From Enterobacteriaceae bacterium RIT714 (GTDB taxonomy: Bacteria > Pseudomonadota > Gammaproteobacteria > Enterobacterales > Enterobacteriaceae), in assembly GCA_009668015.1 (NCBI GenBank), contig WJYB01000007.1, positions 1-64,000 of the forward strand: a DNA stretch of 64,000 nucleotides, written 5' to 3'. Made by a program: the position numbers and the translations under genes. This document shows, piece by piece, positions 47,892 through 56,188 of this stretch (within the stretch, counting starts at the first letter, position 1; every line of letters begins with the position of its first letter). Below the pieces are notes generated by a model. The model did no database searches. It was not told the DNA's origin and was given only the letters and a program-made list of their open reading frames with translations.

Positions 47892-47905
47892 AATCTCTCC
47901 GGCTT

Positions 47906-47928
47906 TTTATCATTTATGTCGTGATAAA
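47906..47928. promoter_or_regulatory. Symmetrical operator candidate between reductase and LysR genes
   Basis: TTTATCA-N9-TGATAAA is a perfect 7-bp dyad in the 108-bp divergent spacer. The spacing gives the T-N11-A geometry expected of LysR sites, 14 bp upstream of the reductase start. Confidence 0.6.
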
Positions 47929-47999
47929 TTGATGGTAAAGCGAAGCTGTGACATGAAAAATAGGCTTTCGGAGATAAGACTTATACTCGGGGGGTGAAA

Positions 48000-48914
48000 A
48001 TGTTGCGGCTTGAAGATTTGGTCCTGTTCGTGCGTGCCGCGGCGCTGAGCAGCTTCAGCAATGCGGCGCGTGAAGCGGGCATCCAGCCGGCGCAGGTCAG
48101 CGCTGCGATCAAAAGACTGGAATCATCGCTCGCCATCCGGCTTTTTGCCCGTTCTACCCGCAGTCTTCGCTTAACCCCGGAAGGCGAGGCCTGGCTGCCT
48201 TACGCCCGTCAGATGCTGGATGCCCTCCAGGCCGGGATGCAAAAAATCCAGAAGCCGGAAGAGACAATCTCCGGCACCTTGCAGATTGCCGTCCCGTCGG
48301 ATCTGGGTCGCAATTTATTGTTGCCGGTGTTTCAGGCGATCGGCGAGCGTTATCCGGCGTTACGCCTGCGCATATTTTTCTCCGACCAGGTGGCCGATGT
48401 ATTTAAGGATCCGGTCGATATCGCCTTTCGTTATGGCACGCCGGAAGACGCGTCATACATCTCGCTCCCCATCGCTCCCGACAACAGACGCGTGCTGGTG
48501 GCTTCGCCCGGCTGGGTCGCCCGTCACGGTGACCTGACGCACCCCGACGACTTAACCCGGGTCAATGCTCTGACCTTCGTCCTGCGCGGGCGCCTTCACG
48601 ATCACTGGACCTTTTTCCGCGACGGCGAAGCCTACAGCGTGAGCGTCAGCGGCAACATGATGAGTGATGATGCGGAAGTCATCCGCCGAATGACGGTCTC
48701 TGGAGTGGGTGTGGCGTACAAATCCTGGCTGGATGTGGCGGAAGATGTTCGCGCCGGTCGGCTGCAGCTGTTAATGAGAGAATATGACGGGGAGAGTGTG
48801 CCGCTGAATATGATCTGTCCGCATCGTAAACAGTTGTCTGCGGGCGTCAGATTATTGTTTGATGCGGTAAAAGCGTGCTGTGACGGCCTATCCATTCAGC
48901 ATATCGCCACGTAA
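48000..48914 (+). CDS. LysR-family transcriptional regulator (divergent from the reductase)
   Basis: A 304-residue LysR protein. Winged helix at about 1-60 (FVRAAALSSFSNAAREAGIQPAQVSAAIKRLE), then the effector domain (about 90-295; GTLQIAVPSDLGRNLL), of the CrgA/YhaJ-like subgroup. The ATG at 48000 has a G-rich ribosome site at 6 bp; a GTG at 47994 would add two residues. It probably controls the divergent reductase operon through the dyad at 47906-47928. Reactive electrophiles are plausible inducers given the neighbours. Confidence 0.9.
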   Translation: MLRLEDLVLFVRAAALSSFSNAAREAGIQPAQVSAAIKRLESSLAIRLFARSTRSLRLTPEGEAWLPYARQMLDALQAGMQKIQKPEETISGTLQIAVPSDLGRNLLLPVFQAIGERYPALRLRIFFSDQVADVFKDPVDIAFRYGTPEDASYISLPIAPDNRRVLVASPGWVARHGDLTHPDDLTRVNALTFVLRGRLHDHWTFFRDGEAYSVSVSGNMMSDDAEVIRRMTVSGVGVAYKSWLDVAEDVRAGRLQLLMREYDGESVPLNMICPHRKQLSAGVRLLFDAVKACCDGLSIQHIAT

Positions 48915-49109
48915 ATCTCAACTCACAGGTCTGAGCTTGCCAGAATCTCTCTTCGACTCCCGGCGCAAGCAACAAGGAATACGTTGCGATTTCATAAGTG
49001 ACTCTGACGAGTGAATGATGAGAGTCATTCTGCGTGACAAAATCACTTTTGATCATTGCAGTCATATCGAATGGATTGTTTTGTTTTTATGAGTAAATCT
49101 GTTGCAGTA

Positions 49110-50021
49110 TCACTCATTATCCAGCCAGTTGATGAAAAACTCGCTGAACGCCGTCACCTGCAAAGGCTGAAAACGCCGTTGCGGATAGACAAACTGGAGG
49201 CCAACCTGTTTTTTGTCATGACGACTGAAACCGATAAAGGTGTCGGCAAATAAAACCGTGAGTCGCCCCTGTTCAACGTCGCGCTTCACATCCCACCATG
49301 ATTTACTGGCGATACCCGCACCGGCCAGCACCCACTGGCGTAGCAGGGCACCGTCATCACACACCATGGCAGGTGTCACACGCACTACGGAGGGCTCATC
49401 ATGCTCTTCAAAACGCCACTCGTTCATCAGCGTACCGCGCTGTTCCATTACCAGACAGCGATGCCCGTGCAGCTCATCCGGATGTTCAGGTGTCCCATGT
49501 GTTTCAAGATAGCTTTTTGACGCGACCAGTACACGGTGATTGGGGCGGATAAATTTTGTGACCAGATTGCTGTCCGGGAGGTTGCCGAAGCGTACGCTCA
49601 TATCCAGGCGGTTAGCAATCAAATCCACCACACTTTCACTCAGATAGACAGAGCTTCTGACTTCAGGATGCAGGCGGGAAAAATCGAGCAGTGCGGCTGA
49701 AAGGTACTGCCGGCCAAAATCTGAAGGCGCTGAAATACGCAGGTTTCCGCTGAGCGTCCCGTCTTTCTGTGTCAGTTTTGACTCGGCCTGCGCCATTTCC
49801 TCTATCACGCGAAGTGCGGCGTGGTAAAAATCCTCGCCTGCGCGTGTCAGTGCAATGGCCCGGGTGGAACGATTAAACAGCCGGGTCTGATACCGTTCTT
49901 CCAGTGCCTTTAACCGGGCCGTCATTGTCGCAGGGGAGAGATTCATCCGACGCCCCGCTGCGGCCAGCCCACCGGCCTCCACCACTTCCACCAGTAACGT
50001 CATATCTTCAAACTTACCCAT
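49110..50021 (-). CDS. LysR-family transcriptional regulator (divergent from the Old Yellow Enzyme)
   Basis: A 303-residue LysR regulator of the same subgroup as the one at 48000. Winged helix VVEAGGLAAAGRRMNLSPATMTARLKALE (about 12-42), and effector domain GTLSGNLRISAPSDFGRQYL. It is tail to tail with that regulator (195-bp spacer, no gene) and divergent from the ene-reductase gene (101-bp spacer). The two regulators thus flank two redox operons that they probably control separately. Confidence 0.91.
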   Translation of the reverse strand: MGKFEDMTLLVEVVEAGGLAAAGRRMNLSPATMTARLKALEERYQTRLFNRSTRAIALTRAGEDFYHAALRVIEEMAQAESKLTQKDGTLSGNLRISAPSDFGRQYLSAALLDFSRLHPEVRSSVYLSESVVDLIANRLDMSVRFGNLPDSNLVTKFIRPNHRVLVASKSYLETHGTPEHPDELHGHRCLVMEQRGTLMNEWRFEEHDEPSVVRVTPAMVCDDGALLRQWVLAGAGIASKSWWDVKRDVEQGRLTVLFADTFIGFSRHDKKQVGLQFVYPQRRFQPLQVTAFSEFFINWLDNE

Positions 50022-50122
50022 TATTCCGTTTTCCTGAATATAGAATCAGTTAATGCCGACATTATCAAAGCGACTCGCAGGACGTAAAGTCAAACCATAT
50101 TGACCGACCTGGAGAACAGAAC

Positions 50123-51229
50123 ATGAAACAACAGCCTCTTTTTGAAACCACGCATATTGGCAATCTTGATCTAAAAAACCGTATTGTTATGGCTCCGATG
50201 ACCCGGGCACGTACCGCGCAGCCGGGCAATATCCCCACTGCGTTGATGGCGGAGTATTATCAGCAACGCGCCAGTGCAGGTCTCATCATCACCGAAGCGA
50301 CGCAAATTTCTCCGCAGGGACAGGGTTACTCCTGGACGCCAGGGATTCATTCCGCTGAACAAATCGCAGGCTGGCGTCTGGTGACCGATGCGGTCCATAA
50401 AGTGCACGGTAAAATCTTCTCTCAGTTGTGGCATGTAGGGCGTATGTCTCACGAAAGTTTTCACCCGGATGGCAAGCCCGTTGCCCCTTCCGCGTTGTCA
50501 CCTGATGCACGGGTGTGGGTGGTGAACAGCGAAGGTGTCGGGGAAATGGTTGACTGCCCCATTCCGCGTGAGTTGACCCATGACGATATTCTGCAGGTGA
50601 TTGCGGATTACCGTCAGGCAGCCATCAATGCCATGGAAGCCGGATTTGACGGTGTGGAAGTCCACGGTGGCAACGGGTACCTGATTGACCAGTTCCTGCG
50701 TCGCTCCTCGAATAAACGGACTGATGAATACGGCGGCAGCCTGGCCAACCGCGTGCGTTTCGCTCAGGAAGTGCTGGAAGCCATCAGCGATGCCATTGGT
50801 GCAGACCGCACCGGTATCCGTCTTGCCCCCTTCATCACCCAGCGTGGCATGGACGATCCACAGGCCATTGAAGCGATTCTGGCGCTGGCGGCGTGGTGTG
50901 AAAAAAAGGGTATTTCCTTTATTCATCTGGCAGAAGCCGACTGGGATGATGCACCGCAGGTGCCCTATGAGTTCCGTGAAACCCTGCGGGCAACCTTCAG
51001 CGGCGCCATTATTGTGGCGGGGAATTACACCCGTGAAAAAGCCGACAAACTGCTGGCGGCGGGTGTGGTGGACCTGGTGGCCTTCGGTCGCCCGTTTATC
51101 GCCAACCCTGACTTCCCGCGCCGTCTGAAACAAAACCTGCCGCTGGCAAATATAGGCAATCCGGCGACGCTGTTTGGCGGTACTGAAGTGGGTTATACCG
51201 ATTATCCGTTCCTGACGACTGAGGCCTGA
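50123..51229 (+). CDS. Old Yellow Enzyme family ene-reductase (NemA-like)
   Basis: A 368-residue FMN TIM-barrel oxidoreductase. N-terminal FMN segment NRIVMAPMTRARTAQPG, substrate-ligand pair in VEVHGGNGYLIDQFL (His and Asn), then TDEYGGSLANRVRF and FGRPFIANPD are all typical. It reduces activated C=C bonds of maleimides, enones or nitro compounds with NADPH. It is close to NemA but too divergent for the name. An SDR gene starts 3 bp after its stop, so both are in one operon under the divergent LysR. Confidence 0.92.
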   Translation: MKQQPLFETTHIGNLDLKNRIVMAPMTRARTAQPGNIPTALMAEYYQQRASAGLIITEATQISPQGQGYSWTPGIHSAEQIAGWRLVTDAVHKVHGKIFSQLWHVGRMSHESFHPDGKPVAPSALSPDARVWVVNSEGVGEMVDCPIPRELTHDDILQVIADYRQAAINAMEAGFDGVEVHGGNGYLIDQFLRRSSNKRTDEYGGSLANRVRFAQEVLEAISDAIGADRTGIRLAPFITQRGMDDPQAIEAILALAAWCEKKGISFIHLAEADWDDAPQVPYEFRETLRATFSGAIIVAGNYTREKADKLLAAGVVDLVAFGRPFIANPDFPRRLKQNLPLANIGNPATLFGGTEVGYTDYPFLTTEA

Positions 51230-51232
51230 ATC

Positions 51233-51952
51233 ATGACACAACGCACACTCATTATTGGCGGCGCTACGGGGATTGGTTTTGCCGTGGCACAGCTTCTGGC
51301 AACGCGTGGGGAGCATATTATTCTTGCCGGTCGCCATCACGATAAACTTCAACATGCCTGCCAGCAACTTCAGACAACCGGCGCGACAGCCGAAAGCGTG
51401 GAGCTGGATATTGCCGATGAAGCGCAACTTGAGCGCCTGGCCCGGACGCTTGAACCGGTAGATAACATCGTGGTGACGGCGGGCTCCCAGGCGCCGGGAG
51501 GGGCATTAACCAGCCTGGATTTGAAGACCGCCAAACAGGCGTTTGATACCAAATTCTGGGGCAGTTTGGCGGTTGCCCGTCATCTGAGCGGGAAAATAAA
51601 CCCCGGCGGCACACTGACCCTGACCAGTGGTTTTCTTGCCCGCCGTACCGTTCCCGGCACTCTTGTGAAAACCACGATGAATGCCGCACTGGAAGCCGCA
51701 GTGAAAATGCTGGCGAAAGAGTTGTCACCTCTGCGCATTAACGCCATCAGTCCGGGGCTGACAGATACTGAAGCCTATGCCGGTATGGCGCCGCAAGCGC
51801 GTGAACAGATGCTGGCGCGGGCGGCAGAAAATCTACCGGCCAAAAGGTATGGTCGTGCAGAAGACCTGGCAAAAGGCTATTTGTTTGTCATTGATAATCT
51901 CTTTGTGACTGGCTCAGTGCTGGATATTGAAGGGGGGGCGTTGGTGAGTTAA
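51233..51952 (+). CDS. Atypical short-chain dehydrogenase/reductase lacking the YxxxK motif
   Basis: A 239-residue Rossmann protein. Cofactor loop GGATGIGFAVA (9-19), LAGRHHDKL for NADPH preference, and NAISPG before the lid. At the active-site position the usual Tyr-x3-Lys before AALEA is replaced (GTLVKTTMNAALEAAVK has Lys and Asn), a change found in a subset of SDRs. The Ser in LTSGF is kept. Catalysis may therefore differ or be absent. It is co-transcribed with the ene-reductase. Confidence 0.85.
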   Translation: MTQRTLIIGGATGIGFAVAQLLATRGEHIILAGRHHDKLQHACQQLQTTGATAESVELDIADEAQLERLARTLEPVDNIVVTAGSQAPGGALTSLDLKTAKQAFDTKFWGSLAVARHLSGKINPGGTLTLTSGFLARRTVPGTLVKTTMNAALEAAVKMLAKELSPLRINAISPGLTDTEAYAGMAPQAREQMLARAAENLPAKRYGRAEDLAKGYLFVIDNLFVTGSVLDIEGGALVS

Positions 51953-51974
51953 CCAGCGTAATTTTAATCTGGAG

Positions 51975-52147
51975 AGGCTCGGCGATGAAAACGACAATGG
52001 GTTTGACCTTGTCGTTTTCATCGCCGTGTACCAGCCCGGTCTGCCACCCTGAGAGTGAGTAAAGAGGATCGCCGGGCCGGATTTATCCACTGCGGCGGAC
52101 AGGGCATCAGAGATAACATTGACATCAAATGGCCCGGCATTCGCCAC
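51975..52147 (-). pseudogene. Fragment of an alpha/beta hydrolase
   Basis: The minus-strand frame from about 52147 reads GPFDVNVISDALSAAVDKSGPAILFTHSQGGRPGWYTAMK, containing the nucleophile elbow (THSQGG) of an esterase-like alpha/beta hydrolase. A one-base shift restores the expected continuation KVKPIVVFIAEP. Both ends are missing. Coding is lost where a 17-bp perfect inverted repeat overlaps the fragment. Confidence 0.65.
51981..52025. repeat. 17-bp perfect inverted repeat
   Basis: GGCGATGAAAACGACAA (51981-51997) and its exact complement (52009-52025) flank an 11-bp spacer, starting 28 bp after the SDR stop. It lies inside the hydrolase remnant, which suggests a quasi-palindrome-correction (template switch) mutation, although it could also act as a hairpin at the end of the SDR transcript. 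Confidence 0.9.
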
Positions 52148-52245
52148 CGGCCATCACGCAGATGACCAGCGTTTTTAAACGTCTCTTAAAGGCGATGTCC
52201 TCTGATTTATCGTCGATATCATCATATCTGAATTAACAACGCGCA

Positions 52246-53499
52246 TTATTTAGCCCCGCGATTGCCGTTAGTGATGGAATTCTCATGATTAATGGCGCTT
52301 TTTGCGGATGTTGTGGTCAGCGCCATCACTGCGCTGGCCACGGTAAAGACCGCAATGATCCAGCCCATTGTCCACGGCGTGCCGTCACTGAGCAGCGCCA
52401 GCAACAGTGAAGAGATAATACCGCTGCCGTATTGCAGCGATCCCATCAGCGCCGAGGCCGAACCCGCGGCGTTTGGCACGGCATCCAGCGCGCAGGCCGT
52501 TGAGGTGGCAGCAATAATTCCGTTCATGGAAAAGAAGATAAACACAGCTCCGACAATCAGGCCGATCCCGCCGAACCCCAGGCCCGTGGCAACAGCCAGA
52601 ACCGCGGCGGCGAGAGTGGCGACCAGTACGGCAAATTTAAGCAAAGACTCAAGCGGATAGCGATGGACCAGCCGCCTGTTGACCATGCTGACGGCCATCA
52701 GTCCGACGATATTCACCGCAAACAGCCAACCGTAATGTTGCGGGTCTACGCCAAAATAGGTGATGTACACAAAAGGCGAGCCGGTGATAAAGGCATAGGC
52801 CGCGACGTAGTAGAAGGTCAGGCATAGCGTAAAGCGCATAAAACTTCTGTTTTTCAGCAGAATGAAATAGTGACTAAATGCGCCGGATAACGAAGCTTTC
52901 ACCCGTTTATCTTCTGCTAACGTCTCGGGTAGCCAGAACAGGGCCATGAGCATGAACGCCCCGATTATCGCCAGCAGCCAGAAGATAGCGTGCCATGAGG
53001 TGATTTTTATCATCTGCCCGCCAACCAGCGGCCCGGCAATCGGGGCAATCGCCATGATGATCATCAGCGTCGAAAGCATTTGCGCGGCACGGGTTCGGCT
53101 AAACAAATCGCGGATCATCGCCCGCGCCAGCATTGGGCCGGTACAGGCTCCCAGGGCCTGGAATACCCGCCAGAAAACAATCTGCACAATATCCGCGGAT
53201 AATGCGCACCCGACAGAGCCAATCACAAATAAGACCATACCGATAAATAAAGGGATGCGGCGGCCAAAGTGGTCGCTAATCGGTCCCCAGATTAACTGCG
53301 CAATGCAAAAGCCAATTAAAAAGCCGGTGATCGTCAGTTCCGCGTCACCCTGTAAATCGTTCGCCATCACCGGCATTGCCGGTAAATAGATGTCGGTTGA
53401 TAAGGAGGTGATAGCCATTAACGCGCTAAGAATTAATACCAATGTGAGGCCGGTCGATTTTCCGCTGGCGGTAAGCGAACGTGCCTGAGAGTCAATCAT
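52246..53499 (-). CDS. Bcr/CflA-family multidrug efflux MFS transporter
   Basis: A 417-residue, 12-helix major facilitator of the DHA1 group. DIYLPAMPVMANDLQ in the first helix region, GPISDHFGRRIPLFIG in loop 2-3, and RDLFSRTRAAQMLSTLMIIMAIAPIAGPLVGG (motif C region) are characteristic of Bcr, CmlA and CflA proteins. It should export drugs or other toxic organics by proton exchange; the substrate is unknown. It sits next to the redox operons, consistent with a detoxification block, and is divergent from the POT gene across 404 bp. Confidence 0.9.
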   Translation of the reverse strand: MIDSQARSLTASGKSTGLTLVLILSALMAITSLSTDIYLPAMPVMANDLQGDAELTITGFLIGFCIAQLIWGPISDHFGRRIPLFIGMVLFVIGSVGCALSADIVQIVFWRVFQALGACTGPMLARAMIRDLFSRTRAAQMLSTLMIIMAIAPIAGPLVGGQMIKITSWHAIFWLLAIIGAFMLMALFWLPETLAEDKRVKASLSGAFSHYFILLKNRSFMRFTLCLTFYYVAAYAFITGSPFVYITYFGVDPQHYGWLFAVNIVGLMAVSMVNRRLVHRYPLESLLKFAVLVATLAAAVLAVATGLGFGGIGLIVGAVFIFFSMNGIIAATSTACALDAVPNAAGSASALMGSLQYGSGIISSLLLALLSDGTPWTMGWIIAVFTVASAVMALTTTSAKSAINHENSITNGNRGAK

Positions 53500-53903
53500 A
53501 GTTATCCATCTGGATTTGAAGAGAGAGACGCATGTTAGCCGGTTTGTGCCCGCAGATAATGGCGGCCAGGGGGATAGACACTATGAGTGACATTCATAAG
53601 TCGCGCGTCAGTGAAATGAGTAAAAAATGAAGGTCACTGCGACGATTTATGGCTCTAAATCAGATTGTTAACTCCATTGTGATGTCAATTGCCACTTGTT
53701 ACCAGCCAACATAAAATCTGTAAAAGTAGACCTTGGTCGACTTTTCGTCTAAAAGATTGGGGGTTGGTACTAGACAAAACCACCATCCAGTTATCAAATG
53801 GTTAAATAATATTTCGCTGAATGTAAAAGATCGGCCAAAACATGAAGGGTCGGCGTGCATCTCAGTGTTTACAAGCACGACATCACACTTCTTCAGGAGA
53901 ATT
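53500..53903. promoter_or_regulatory. Divergent control region between the efflux gene and the POT permease
   Basis: 404 bp with no gene. A near-perfect dyad AAAAGTAGACC-TT-GGTCGACTTTT (53722-53745, one mismatch per arm) lies 159 bp upstream of the permease start and is the best operator or hairpin candidate. A reading frame open from 53733 into the permease is not family-like upstream of 53904. Confidence 0.4.
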
Positions 53904-55457
53904 ATGCAATCCTCTGTTAATAAAAATGAAAGCCGAACCTTCTTCGGCCATCCTTATCCGCTGGGCTCACTGTTCTTTACTGAAATGTGGGAGCGGTTCT
54001 CGTTTTATGGCATCCGTCCGTTACTGATTCTGTTTATGGCCGCCACAGTTTATGACGGTGGTATGGGGTTAGCGCGTGAAAATGCGTCAGCCATCGTGGG
54101 GATCTTCGCGGGCAGTATGTATCTGGCGGCGCTGCCGGGCGGCTGGCTGGCAGATAACTGGCTCGGTCAACAGCGGGCGGTCTGGTACGGCTCCATTCTG
54201 ATTGCGCTCGGCCACCTGTCGATCGCGCTCTCCGCCTTTATGGGCGACAGCCTGTTCTTTATCGGCCTGATGTTCATTGTGCTGGGTTCCGGTTTGTTCA
54301 AAACCTGTATCTCCGTGATGGTAGGGACCCTCTATAAAAAAGGCGATGCGCGTCGTGACGGCGGTTTCTCGCTGTTTTATATGGGCATCAACATGGGCTC
54401 GTTCATCGCACCGCTGATCTCGGGCTGGCTGATTAAAACGCATGGCTGGCACTGGGGCTTTGGCATCGGTGGCATCGGGATGCTGGTGGCGCTGGTGATC
54501 TTCCGCGTCTTTGCCGTGCCTGCGATGAAACGCTATGACAGCGAAGTCGGTCTGGATTCCACCTGGAACAGCCCGGTGGCGAAGAAAAACGGCGTGGGCG
54601 CCTGGCTGGTAGCACTGGCGGTGGGCGTGGCGATTGTCGTAACGCTTATCGCGCAGGGCATCATCGTCATCAACCCGGTCGCGGTTGCCAGCGTGCTGGT
54701 CTACGTGATTGCCGCTTCAGTAGCCCTGTATTTTATTTATCTGTTTGTGTTTGCCGGTCTCAATCGTAAGGAGCGCGCGCGACTGCTGGTGTGCTTTATC
54801 CTGCTGGTCTCGGCGGCGTTCTTCTGGTCCGCGTTCGAGCAAAAACCGACCTCATTCAACCTGTTTGCGAACGACTATACCCACCGTATGATCGGCGATT
54901 TTGAGATCCCGGCCGTGTGGTTCCAGTCGATCAATGCGCTGTTCATCATTCTGCTGGCGCCAGTATTCAGCTGGGCGTGGCCAATGATGGCGCAAAAAGG
55001 CATCCGTCCGAGCAGTATCACCAAATTTGTTATCGGTATTCTGTTTGCGGCCGCGGGCTTTGGCCTGATGATGCTGGCGGCGCAGAACGTCCTGAGCAAC
55101 GGCGGGGCGGGCGTGTCGCCATTCTGGCTGGTGGGCAGTATTCTGATGCTGACACTCGGCGAACTGTGCCTTAGCCCAATTGGTCTGGCGACCATGACCC
55201 TGCTGGCACCGGAAAGAATGCGCGGTCAGATGATGGGGCTGTGGTTCTGCGCCAGTGCTCTGGGCAACCTGGCGGCCGGTCTGATTGGCGGTCATGTGAA
55301 AGCCGATCAGCTCGATATGCTGCCGGATCTCTTCGCGCGCTGTTCCGTGGCGCTGCTGATCTGTGCTGGCGTCCTGATTCTGCTTATCGTGCCGGTGCGT
55401 CGTATGCTGGCAAATGCGCAGGTCAAAACCGAGCAAAAGCCGGTGACTCACGCCTGA
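53904..55457 (+). CDS. Proton-dependent oligopeptide (POT/PTR2) family permease
   Basis: A 517-residue inner-membrane transporter coupling di- and tripeptide uptake to protons. The ExxER-type motif EMWERFSFYG in helix 1 and FSLFYMGINMGSFIAPL (the PTR2 signature) are intact. It is longer than E. coli DtpA-D (485-500 residues) and has an extended basic N-terminus (MQSSVNKNESRTFFGHPYPLG). I preferred the ATG at 53904, behind CAGGAGA. It ends at a strong terminator. Confidence 0.92.
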   Translation: MQSSVNKNESRTFFGHPYPLGSLFFTEMWERFSFYGIRPLLILFMAATVYDGGMGLARENASAIVGIFAGSMYLAALPGGWLADNWLGQQRAVWYGSILIALGHLSIALSAFMGDSLFFIGLMFIVLGSGLFKTCISVMVGTLYKKGDARRDGGFSLFYMGINMGSFIAPLISGWLIKTHGWHWGFGIGGIGMLVALVIFRVFAVPAMKRYDSEVGLDSTWNSPVAKKNGVGAWLVALAVGVAIVVTLIAQGIIVINPVAVASVLVYVIAASVALYFIYLFVFAGLNRKERARLLVCFILLVSAAFFWSAFEQKPTSFNLFANDYTHRMIGDFEIPAVWFQSINALFIILLAPVFSWAWPMMAQKGIRPSSITKFVIGILFAAAGFGLMMLAAQNVLSNGGAGVSPFWLVGSILMLTLGELCLSPIGLATMTLLAPERMRGQMMGLWFCASALGNLAAGLIGGHVKADQLDMLPDLFARCSVALLICAGVLILLIVPVRRMLANAQVKTEQKPVTHA

Positions 55458-55483
55458 CAAAAAATGCACACTGACTTCACCAA

Positions 55484-55511
55484 ACCGGCGCGCCATGCGC
55501 CGGTTTTTTTT
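55484..55511 (+). terminator. Terminator of the POT permease
   Basis: ACCGGCGC / GCGCCGGT (55484-55491, 55497-55504) with a GCCAT loop and eight Ts. Confidence 0.94.
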
Positions 55512-55578
55512 GCTGTTACACTGACGAAAAGCGAAACCCTGGCGAAGCGCCAGCTATCCCGGACAAATGAGGCCAGCC

Positions 55579-56184
55579 ATGTCAGATGCAGAGGCGAAAA
55601 ACATTCTTAAACTTTACGACACCCATGCCGACGCATTTGCGCGCTTACGTTCACGTCAGCTGATGGAAAAAGCCTGGCTGGACACGTTTCTGCATCTTGT
55701 TGGGGCGCACGGTTCGGTCCTGGATATTGGCTGCGGGAATGGTCGTCCGATTGCTGAATATTGTATTCAGCAAGGATTTCAGGTCACCGGTGTCGATGGT
55801 GCGTCTGCGATGCTGGCGAGAGCGCAACAGGCCTTTCCAGAACAGCGCTGGGTGAATCTTGATATGCGCCAGATGGCGCTCGAAAAAACCTTCGATGGCC
55901 TGATCGCCTGGGACAGCTTTTTCCATTTGACGCGCGAAGATCAGCGTTTGATGTTCCCGATTTTTGCCCGCCACAGCCAGCCGGGCAGCGCGTTGATGTT
56001 CACCAGCGGCACCTGTAACGGCATTGCGATGGGAGAGTTTGAAGGGGAGCCGCTGTACCACGCCAGCCTGTCGCCGGAAGAGTATCGACAGTTGCTGGCG
56101 GAAAATGGTTTTACGGTTCTTCAGTCGGTATTCGAAGACCCGCACTGCGGCGGACATACGGTCTGGCTGTGCCAGTTTGCCTGA
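55579..56184 (+). CDS. Class I SAM-dependent methyltransferase
   Basis: A 201-residue methyltransferase of the Methyltransf_25 type. Motif I VLDIGCGNGRP, acidic residue after beta-2 in VTGVDGAS, and NLDMRQM before a GLIAWDSFFHLT stretch. The ATG at 55579 is preferred over 55567, since GAGG at 55569 then serves as the ribosome site. The substrate is unknown. It is tail to tail with the diguanylate cyclase gene, 4 bp apart. Confidence 0.88.
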   Translation: MSDAEAKNILKLYDTHADAFARLRSRQLMEKAWLDTFLHLVGAHGSVLDIGCGNGRPIAEYCIQQGFQVTGVDGASAMLARAQQAFPEQRWVNLDMRQMALEKTFDGLIAWDSFFHLTREDQRLMFPIFARHSQPGSALMFTSGTCNGIAMGEFEGEPLYHASLSPEEYRQLLAENGFTVLQSVFEDPHCGGHTVWLCQFA

Positions 56185-56188
56185 AGCA

